From the NCBI RefSeq assembly GCF_947179515.1, contig NC_067481.1, forward strand, positions 42,353,047 to 42,417,046: a DNA stretch of 64,000 nucleotides, written 5' to 3'. Numbering within the stretch: position 1 is the first letter of the stretch; the number at the start of each line of letters is the position of its first letter. Shown here piece by piece: positions 55,870-64,000 of this stretch. A program made the position numbers and the translations under genes. The notes under the pieces are model-generated. The model saw nothing but the letters and a program-made list of their open reading frames with translations, searched no databases and had not been told where the DNA came from. The stretch comes from Apodemus sylvaticus (Eukaryota > Chordata > Mammalia > Rodentia > Muridae).

Positions 55870-55919
<50 letters not shown>
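55870..55919. repeat. (GT)n microsatellite
   Basis: Fifty bases of GT. Confidence 0.98.
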
Positions 55920-55920
<1 letters not shown>

Positions 55921-57006
55921 TCATATGGCTAAGACACTAGCCGGTTGATGCAGTAAGTATGCATAGGATGCCTGGTGTATGCACTAGCAAGAAAGGACAT
56001 CCTTTTATTGTGTAGAACAGTTGATCGATAGCTTCCACAGGACGGAAAGCCTATGTAGTAGTCATCACCTTTGATGTTACAGGCAGCTTGTCCACCATTT
56101 GTCAACGTGTGCCTGTCTGCATTTTTCCCTGAGTGACCCTGATAGTGCCGGGCAGCAGCCATCTCAGATCTTTTCCTCATTGTCATATGAAGTGGCAGGT
56201 GAGAGCAAGGAAGGCTTGGGTTGTCAAAAAAAAAAAAAAAAAAGGAGCACACTGGGTATATCAAAGTATGGGGAAACTGACTGAACATTAGACTTGGGAG
56301 TTGGAAAAAGGGTGATTTCTGTGGCTAAAATTGTGTCTGGAGGATAGGCTTTGGCAGGGATAGAGAAATTCTGTTGAGAACATTTCTTAACTCCATATCC
56401 TGACCCTAGAACTACACATAACTAGTCCACTTATAGTTGGACAAGATTTGGGATTTTGTATCAAGACCTGTGGGAGTGTTTAAGTGTTTATTTCCAGGAA
56501 ATCAAGTCCCCAGTGCTTCCTCTGGCCGTGAACCTCACACTGGGGACTATTCTGGAATAGCAGGTGCTGAACAGCAGGTGGACGTGGTTGGTTACAATTT
56601 AATATAGTACTATGGAGACATGTCTCAGACACCAAAGTGCCAGACTTAGAGGAGGATACGAGATGATTTAAGAACGAAACTGACTATTAGAGAGATAGAA
56701 TTGAGAATGGCTGAGAATGCTCTAGGCCATGAAATTTGCTAGATGGTTGATAGTTCCCTGTGGGAACAGTCACAAGCTTTGGTTCTGGAATTACAGTGAT
56801 AGGACACTAGAATCATAGGAGTCATGAGGATACTGGTGTCAGATTAAAACCAGGCTCAGCCACTGACTGTTTCCTGACCTTGGGAGAATCACCTCTACGT
56901 TTCATGTTTCTTTGCAATTTAGAGGGATACCACCGAATTGGCTTACATTAATGAAAAACCCAGAAGGGGTTCTGTTTTCCTAGAGAGTGAGACTGTTATC
57001 GAAACC
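55920..57006. other. Mostly single-copy DNA with an 18-base A-run
   Basis: The A-run at 56226-56243 stands alone without a recognisable SINE body. A MIR lies at 56828-56935. Confidence 0.45.
56828..56935 (+). repeat. MIR fragment
   Basis: 'ggtgtcagattaaaaccagg', 'ctcagccactgactgtttcc' and 'tgaccttgggagaatcacct' match MIR on the + strand. Confidence 0.75.
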
Positions 57007-57449
57007 TATGGTGGTTCATCATCATTGTCAACTTGTTGAGACCATGGAAACTTGTTCTGTGGCTGTAACTATGAGAATGTTTCCATAAAGGCTTAATTGA
57101 AGAAGGGGAACCCATTTTGAGCATAGGAGGCTCTATGCTACGGACTGGAGTTCCAGACTTAATGAAAAGAAGAAAGCAAGCCAAGTTAAGCACCAGCTTG
57201 TCTGTCTGCATCTCTGTCTCCGTCTATCTCTAGCTGTAGCTCTAGCTCTATCTTTACATCTATACATCTATCATCTACCAATCGCTATCTCTTATACAGC
57301 TGCAATGTGACCAGCTTTCTGTTGCTCCCATCACCACAGCTTTCCTATCACAATGGACTACACTCACAAACTATGATCCAAATGAGCCATTTCTTCCTTA
57401 TATTGTTTTCCTCAGATATTTTGCCACAGAAATGAGGAAAGTTAACACA
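57007..57449 (+). repeat. Old MaLR-like solo LTR
   Basis: The 5' part 'tatggtggttcatcatcatt' and 'gtcaacttgttgagaccatg', then 'gaatgtttccataaaggctt', 'ggagttccagacttaatgaa', a degenerate TCTA/TAGC tract (57215-57300), 'tgcaatgtgaccagctttct' and the end 'gaaagttaacaca' fit a rodent MaLR LTR. Flanks aaacc and ggacc match at three of five. Confidence 0.75.
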
Positions 57450-57818
57450 GGACCCAAGGCTCATCCCTCCCTGCTTTCTGACCTCCTTTGAATGTCAGTG
57501 CCATCCTCTTCTCACAATGGTACAAGAGGACATCAGCAACTCTAACCTCCTAGACAAGGAAGAGGGCTTTCCTTCCACCATGATCCCTCCCTAAATGGTC
57601 CATCACCCCAACACCAATGGACACCTCTTATATCATTTGCCCAAATCATGTCACATACCCAGTGACAGGACATACTGGTCAGATATCCCAGCTCAGCCCA
57701 TCCACAAAGTTAAGAATAGCTAATTACCCAAGACTTCTTCTAGAAAGAGGTGGGCTTTTGAATCAAATCTGAGCATTGAGGACAGAATAAGGAAGGAAAC
57801 AGATGTGTGGCTTACAAG

Positions 57819-58180
57819 TGTGATGGTTTGAATAGGTACAGCCCTCTTGAATGTATGAATGCTTGCTTGGCCCAGGAAGTGGCAATATTAGGAGGTGTGG
57901 ACTTAGTGAAGGAAGTCTGTCATTGGAGGCCAGTTTTGAGGTCATATATGCTCAAGCTATGCTCAGTATGGCACAACACAATCTCCTTCTGCTACTTTTG
58001 CATCAAGATGTAGATTTCTCAGCTTCTTCTCCAGCACCATGTCTGCTTGGACTCAGCCATGCAACCTACTAAAATAATGGACTAAACTTCTGAAACAGGA
58101 AGCCAGCCCCAAATTAAATGCTTTCCTTTATAAGAGTTGTCTTGGTCCTAGTGTCTTTCCACAGCAGTAAAACCAAGGAA
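57819..58180 (+). repeat. MaLR-like solo LTR
   Basis: It starts TGTGATGGTTTGAATAGG, with 'tggcccaggaagtggcaata', 'ttaggaggtgtggacttagt', 'aatggactaaacttctgaaa', 'ccagccccaaattaaatgct' and 'ttataagagttgtcttggtc'. This order is that of an abundant rodent MaLR LTR. The extreme 3' end is decayed. Confidence 0.82.
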
Positions 58181-58281
58181 AGGAAAACTGTGGTTTGTGA
58201 TTTAGTGCACTCTCAAACACACATATGTGAAATCATGAAATATGGTGAAAAGCCTGGACTTATTTGTTGCATGTTTATTTA

Positions 58282-58621
58282 TGTGTGTTGCATGTGTGTG
58301 TGTGTGCATGTTCACAGGTGTGCACTCATGTGCTCATATACATGCATATGTGAAGAGGTCCCAAGTTGAGTTTGAATGTCTTTCTCCACAGCTCCCCATT
58401 TATCTGTTGAGGCAAGATCTCTTACTGAATCTGGGGCCTGCTGATTCCAGCCTGACTAGCTAGCCATCTTGCCCTGGGGAGTCCCCATCTGCAGCTGCTG
58501 AGAGCTGGGATTCCAAGCTGTAGCTACACTGGCCCAACTTTGAAAGGAGTTCTGAGGATCCAAATTGCAAGCCTTATGATGGCATGACAGGCACTTTATC
58601 CACTGAGCCATCTCCCCAGCC
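58282..58621 (-). repeat. B4 SINE, minus strand, with GT-rich tail
   Basis: From a GT-rich tail (58282-58304) through 'gaggtcccaagttgagtttg', 'gttgaggcaagatctcttac', 'ccagcctgactagctagcca', 'gagctgggattccaagctgt', 'gagttctgaggatccaaatt' to 'tgagccatctccccagcct', all in reversed B4 order. Confidence 0.82.
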
Positions 58622-59892
58622 TAGTCTGAGATTTAGTTTAACCATGTCACAGCCCCTAGAAGACTTGTTGGGTCTTAAAGAATCTGACTATAAGCCAAGG
58701 ACTACATGAGCTTGGTGCAACCTAGCATATTCATCTCCCTAAATAAGAGTGGCATTCACCAAACAATGTCATTTCCCAGCAACCAAATCACATGGTAGCC
58801 TCAGCTTAAGCTGAAAGGGCAAAGGACACCATCTGGGGGGTGGGAAGAGGAAGCTGGTGATCAGTTGCCTCTGTGACTGGCAGGCACAGAGACCTTCTTT
58901 CAGGGGCACAGGCAGCTTGTGACTCTTTCCTGTGCTGATAACGAGAGACTGGAGCCTCCACCAAACAGCTTATTATGTAGAAATATGGATTCAGTGGGGC
59001 TCACTTCCTGTAAGGAGGGCTATTGCTGGAGCCAGTCTCCTTTTATCTCTTTGCCTTGTTGCTTTCTGTTTCTTGCCCCCTTTCCCTCGATGAGCCTCTC
59101 ATTATACAGAGCCCTTCACATTTCCCTTTCGAAGATAAAGCTAAGACAAAGAAAGGAAACATATTTAGCGCTAATGATGGGCACAGTTTCATTTTTCTGT
59201 GTGAATCTATTGCTGTTTAATGAGCTAAATATCCATGAGATGGATTAGACACACTGATCCAGCTTGTGTCTCATGAGAGATGGCTTTTTAGTGGTGAAAT
59301 CGGGCTCAGGAAGAAACACAGGCAGATAGTGGTGGAGGGCACAGAGTAGCTGGGGTATGGACAGGTAGCAGGCCATGAGTTGCTAGCTGTCCACCCCCTC
59401 AGCCAGCCAAGCAGGAAACAGACTTAGTACTGAAAAAACATGGAATGATCAAAATACTTGAGTAAGGTAGGCAAAGGGACACTAAAAACCTCCCACACAG
59501 ACAGAAAGCCAAGACAATGTGAACGCGGAACGTGAAGGGCTGTTTAAGTTGACCAATTAAAATATGCCGGTCATCTCTACTGGCACTACGGAAGTTGTCC
59601 TAGGATGGGGCCAGCCCACTGGAGACAGTGTCATTGGTCCCAGGAAGGAGCCAAGTAGGCAGAATTCTCAAGCACCTCCAATTTAGTCTCATTGTTCACT
59701 TTCTGGGAACAGAAATGTGTTATTTTTTTTTTAAAATAACTGTACCAAAGAAGCCATTTCAAAAGCAATGTCTTCTCCTAGGAAGGACCACAGCTTTTAT
59801 TCAACACTCTATTCGTGGATCTTGAAGCTCAGATAGGAAAGTCCTTCAGCCAATCTGTAATTGAATCGTGACCAACAACAGCTCGCTATTTG
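58622..59892. other. Single-copy DNA with enhancer-like stretch
   Basis: No repeat recognised. The interval 59120-59260 is unique and AT-balanced and packs AGATAA (59133), GCGCTAATGA, TTTAATGAG and GGATTA (59242). Two overlapping frames (109 and 65 codons) cover part of it and contain nothing known. Confidence 0.4.
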
Positions 59893-60187
59893 CTGGAGCT
59901 TGCTGGGTTCCAGGAACTATTCTAAATGCTGAAACACACTAAGCTATTCCAGATCTCTTCAATATTATTCTGAGGCAGGGTCTCTCATTGGCCTGGAATT
60001 TCATCTCCCCAGGTCCAGATTTGAGATTTCTGACAGTTCCATGTGGTAGGGGAGGGGCGCCAAAGGGGTTAAAGACTCTGAGGCTCAGAGAAGTTCATTT
60101 ACACTGCCAAAGTCACACAGCAAGGAAGAGATAAGTGTGGGATCCAGCTGCAGAGCCCAGTTTGTGACCTGTCAGTAAGACCAGGTT
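59893..60187 (-). repeat. MIR SINE, minus strand, split by a B4-like piece
   Basis: The left part 'gggttccaggaactattcta' (about 59908) and right part 'gaggctcagagaagttcatt', 'tgccaaagtcacacagcaag' (60082-60122) belong to one reversed MIR. Between them, 59978-60040 'gaggcagggtctctcattgg', 'cctggaatttcatctcccca' is a reversed B4/B1 piece. Confidence 0.7.
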
Positions 60188-60543
60188 CCCTGGTTCCTGA
60201 CCAACCATGGCTCCAGCGGCTCCAAACATCAAAGTGGAAGGCATGCCCTTTTATTCTGTTAAATCTAAAAGATATTTCCTATACTGGTGAAGTGAAGCTG
60301 GTTCCACACAGTTTCTATGCCCTCATGCTACAATGGAACTAAACTTGGGGAGACTCCAAGTAACTCCGCTCTCAATTTTGAGGCTCCCACGAAGAACCTC
60401 TCTGCCACACCAGCACTCTCCTGTTCTCACGTGATACCAAGAATATTTATATTCTCTTTGTAGTCTCCAAGTTGTTCGTTCCAGCTAGAACTCGCCCCTC
60501 TCTGTTGCCTGATGTCAAGGACCCACCTATCTTTTAAAACCCA
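60188..60543. other. Single-copy DNA
   Basis: Nothing recognised. Confidence 0.35.
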
Positions 60544-60780
60544 GCCACAGAAGATGAAGAGATGTCTCAGAGGTTAAGAGCAATGTCGGCTCTTCCGGAG
60601 GGTCTGTGTTTGAGTCCCAGCACCCACATGGAGGCTCACAATCGTCTATAACTCCAATTTCTGGGAAAAGTTTAACTGTTTCTGGGCTCCATAAGCTCCA
60701 GGCATGCATGTGGTACACACAGATAACATGCAGACAAAAATGCCCACACATAAAATAGCAGCTTTTTAAAAAATAACAAA
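60544..60780 (+). mobile_element. B2/B3 SINE
   Basis: 'gaagagatgtctcagaggtt', 'aagagcaatgtcggctcttc', 'gagtcccagcacccacatgg' and 'aggctcacaatcgtctataa' give the tRNA-derived head and middle; 'gcatgcatgtggtacacaca' and an A-rich end give the tail. Confidence 0.9.
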
Positions 60781-61736
60781 GATGCCTCAGAAGTAAAAAC
60801 TTCAATAATCACCCAGTCCTGTACCAAGAACTCCCTTTCCCCATGTCTTGGTCCTTCTGCATAGCATTTGTCTGACATTTACCCTCAAAGTAATCAGAAA
60901 TTGAAGGGCAGGTCTCCACAGTGGTCAGATAAAAGATATTTGACACAGACTTGAGTTGAACAATCCTCCTCTCACCGGGGAATTTCTGTTGTGTGTCACT
61001 GAGAACATTTCTCTATGTGCTTAACTTCCTTGTCTATATTCACAACAGAAGGGCAGTATTGATCTTCAAGGATTCCATCCTTGATAAGGTGATGCATATA
61101 AACTTTAGGTGGCATCCATGTTCCAATGATACCAAGAACATTCCGGCTTTGGTATCCCATTCAGTGACGTGAACCGCTTGCTCATCTTTTTTTAAACGTA
61201 GCCCAAGATGGAAGGGTTGGAAGATGGCATCTTAGGCATGAGTATTGTGACGTCTCCACTGCCACTGCCACCGAATCCAGCATTGTCATCTCCACCATCA
61301 CTGTATTGATGACAGTGACTTTTCTGTGTTACTTCCAGGAGTGCAGGGACTTGGCCTCATTCATCTTCATGACTGGGCTTTAAGAAGTGATTAATAAGTG
61401 AGTATAGAATTGGATTGTTCAAGCAACTGTCCACTGGAAATCTTTTATTATATGGGCTCTGGTGATAAATTGGTTTAAAACTATTTGCCTAGACTTTGCC
61501 ACCCAATGAAGCTTTGGATTCCATAGAGCTGAGTATTTTTAAACTGCAGATTATATGCATTAGTAAATACGAATACATTAACAAAGATATTGTCTGCATA
61601 AAATATTTAACAAATACTTAAATTTATAAGCTCCACGCTTATAGAATCTTCAGGATGTGCACTTGCTTTTATTTGGGGGAGATGAATTTTCAAAGGAAAT
61701 GAGTGTACCATTGTGGAACACTTTAAAATAGCCAAT
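60781..61736. other. Single-copy DNA
   Basis: No repeat recognised. About 61490-61640 is AT-rich and may be a decayed LINE or unique regulatory DNA; I cannot tell. Confidence 0.35.
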
Positions 61737-61948
61737 GCTGGGGGCAAGAAAGACAGATCAGGTTAAGAGACATGGAAAGGACCAGAGCTCAGTTCCTAGC
61801 ACCCACAATGGGAAGCTCACAACTGCCTGTAACTCCAGCTCCAGGGCATTTGACAGTCTTTTGGCCTTTGAAGGGACTTGCACTCAAGTACACATATACA
61901 CATATGGACCCACACATATAAGCATATCTAAAAATAAAACAAAAATCT
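61737..61948 (+). mobile_element. B2/B3 SINE
   Basis: 'gctgggggcaagaaagacag' (decayed head), 'cctagcacccacaatgggaa', 'gctcacaactgcctgtaact', 'ccagctccagggcatttgac' and a tail of 'acatatacacatatggaccc' and A-rich sequence. Confidence 0.88.
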
Positions 61949-61962
61949 CTATAATCACTAAA

Positions 61963-62395
61963 ATCACCAGCATTTGTTGAGCACTGACTTGGTGCCAGAC
62001 CTAGTGTTGAATACTTCATGTACTTGATGTGTAATTCTCATAGGCTTTATTACAAAGTATGCATTGTTTCTTTCTTTTTTTTATAATTCTTTTTATTCGG
62101 TATATTTTTTATTTACATTTCTTAAAGCATAGCAAAGTTGCAGGAGGTCTGTGAACTTGAGCAGGAGTACACTTTTGACCCAAGGTTTGGATTTGAGTAT
62201 GTCCTCTTTTGACTACAGGGGAGAGGGTCATTTATGCCTACAGGGCTCTAAAAGTCTTTATGTTTAGTCATTCTTTATGATCTGGAAGCTGTTGGCTAGT
62301 ATTCCCACATTACAGCTGAGGGCATCTCAGACTTCCTGCAACACAGCCATCTGATGCCAGAGCTAGACTTTCTGGCCTTTTCTAAAGTCATCCAA
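61963..62395 (-). repeat. MIR SINE, minus strand, split by an A-tailed insert
   Basis: Left part: 'cagcatttgttgagcactga', 'cttggtgccagacctagtgt' and 'gtaattctcataggctttat'. Right part: 'tattcccacattacagctga' and 'cacagccatctgatgccaga'. The insert from about 62068 begins with a T-tract and 'tttattcggtatatttttta', which looks like the 3' end of a minus-strand rodent L1. Confidence 0.6.
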
Positions 62396-62697
62396 ATGCC
62401 TGGGACGTTAGAACCCCCAGCCATTCTCAGAGCAGTTAAATTTCTAGCTTTATGCTAATTCACCAGCCCCCCCCCTTACTCCAGCACCAGTCATCTGCCT
62501 AGAAACTGGGAGACATCCTACCAGCCTCATAGTTGAGCAAAGGGGAGGAGTCATTACAAATAGTCACATTGCCACACAATGAAAGCACAGGAGAGAAAAT
62601 AAACATCATCAGGAAGATGTGTCCACAGCCACTACCTGTGGCTGGTGCAGTGCTGAATCATGTGGAAGGATGTGCTCCGAAGGTTATCATATAGAGC
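62396..62697. other. Single-copy DNA
   Basis: C-run at 62467-62475; nothing else recognised. Confidence 0.4.
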
Positions 62698-62880
62698 AGT
62701 GGCTTGGGATTAATACATGATGGAAAATAGCAGCATCTTGGGAAGGAGGTGTGAGAGGAGGTGGGGCTAAGGGCTCTAAGAATACACAGAAGTAGCTTGG
62801 GGGTAGTGCATGATGGGAAATAGGATCTTGGGAGGGGCTATAGGAGGAAGTGGGGCTAAGGGGTCTTAGAAGCTAGTTAG
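62698..62880 (+). repeat. Diverged two-copy tandem duplication
   Basis: Unit 1 (62698-62791) and unit 2 (62792-62880) share, in order, 'gcttggg', 'catgatgg', 'aaatag', 'atcttggga', 'aggagg', 'gtggggctaagg', 'tct-aga'. They differ by several substitutions and short gaps. Confidence 0.8.
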
Positions 62881-63897
62881 TTTTATAGACCTGTAAAGTC
62901 CTAGGAAACAAAACACCAATAAAGCCAAAGACCCTGGGGTAGAAAATGCCGCCAACCTCAGCAAAGCTTGGGAGATCAGTCTGCAAAATGAAAGAGACAG
63001 AGAAGAGCACCAAAATAACCTTGAATGTAATGGATGAGGCAGAGGGGGAAAATCAATTCAGGAAAACATATTAAGTGCAGAAAATGAGAGCTGAGGGTTG
63101 GGAGGAGTAGGGGTGGAGGGCGGCACGGATGGGAGGCAGCCTGAAGGACCAAGGTCCTCACTCAGTTTTTCTTAATCCAACTCTACCTCCATCAGGATCT
63201 GTGGCTCATGGTGGGGACACTTCACTTCTCTAAACTGCCACTGACTCCTTTTAAAAATGACACAGTTGGTAAGCATGGCCTCGACAGCCCCTTCCAATTC
63301 TGACAGCCCGTGATAAAGAATTGTTCAAAAGCTGAGCTTGCTGCAGACGCCTAAGTAGCTAGAGGAGGGATAGATACAGTAATTAGTTACTAGGCTTTTG
63401 CCAGACACACAAGTGATTGTGAGATGCAAATGGAACCCCAATGCCTTGTGTAAGAGATGATGCTTGTCCTATAAGAGAAATCACAACAAACATGCTCTCC
63501 CTAGGGAGGGCTCCTGAGTCAGCCAGGGACATCTCAGACTCAAGTAAGAGCTGCATATAGTATTGCTATTCTTTAAAGGAACATTTCCCTCTGGAATATA
63601 TACCCAGTTAGATAGAAGAATGAGGCAAGGCCTGTAGAAAGTGATGAAGTCTTGAGCACTCTGCCCTTATAAATAGGATTAAATGCCTCTTTTTTTTAAG
63701 AGATAGAAGGAAGTGCAATAGCCTCATTTTGGCTGTCTGCAGTTTTAGCCATGTGAGATCATAGCCATATATGAGCAATCTTGGAGGCAAGAGATAAACC
63801 TCACCAGATGTAGGATTTGCTAGAAGCCTTGATCTTAGAATTCTCAGCTTCCAATGCAGTTATACAAAACTGTTTTAAAACTATAAATATCCTATAA
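62881..63897. other. Single-copy DNA
   Basis: Nothing recognised; an 8-base T-run lies at 63690. Confidence 0.4.
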
Positions 63898-64000
63898 TGA
63901 GGTACTGGTTACTTTTAATCCTCAATTTGACACAGCCTAGAATGACCCAATAGAGAGTCTCAAGAAGGGACTGTCTTGATTGCATGTTAAGTGGTGGGGA
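63898..64000 (+). repeat. MaLR-like LTR, cut by window end
   Basis: 'tactggttacttttaatcct', 'caatttgacacagcctagaa', 'gagtctcaagaagggactgt' and 'cttgattgcatgttaa' are the 5' part of a rodent LTR of the same broad type as at 57007. The 3' part lies outside the window. Confidence 0.72.

Overview
This is vertebrate nuclear DNA from a murine rodent, most likely mouse. The diagnostic signs are B1, B2/B3 and B4 SINEs, rodent L1 3' ends, URR1-like hAT elements, several TG...CA solo LTRs of the rodent MaLR (MT/ORR1-like) type and many long CA/GT, GA/TC and tetranucleotide tracts. Older mammalian repeats (MIR, L2, MLT-type LTRs, an old L1 and an old DNA transposon) lie among them. I saw no young ID elements, which weakly favours Mus over Rattus. 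CpG is scarce throughout and there is no CpG island.

I found no protein-coding exon, processed pseudogene, tRNA, rRNA, snRNA or bacterial-type gene that I can defend. The longest open frames (169, 166, 160, 160 and 145 codons) either cross SINEs, LTRs or microsatellites or have no recognisable protein composition. The window looks like an intergenic interval or a large intron.

Layout: 1-5 kb has a rodent repeat, MIR, B4, an old LTR end, a 399 bp solo LTR, and an inverted pair of B1s, one with a perfect 17 bp target-site duplication (TSD). 5-18 kb is mostly single-copy DNA with B3/B4, MIR, L2 and purine tracts. 18-29 kb is mainly single-copy, with a CpG-rich LTR-like block near 18.7-19.0 kb and enhancer-like unique stretches near 27.7 and 28.65 kb. 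29-43 kb is the repeat-dense core: URR1 copies, LTRs at 30.7, 32.5, 33.4 and 36.8 kb, L2s, an old DNA transposon nested in an old L1, and a younger L1 3' end. 43-58 kb mixes B4, L1, LTRs (one at 51.2 kb with a perfect TTAGC TSD) and GT tracts. 58-64 kb has B4, B2s, two interrupted MIRs, a diverged tandem duplication and a LTR cut by the window end.

No genes work together here. The content of interest is mobile-element layering, simple-sequence structure and a few unique stretches that resemble conserved regulatory DNA. I found no evidence of a novel biological system. Repeat assignments are from memory of consensus sequences and by eye, so family names are less certain than element class, and most ends are approximate to 10-20 bases.
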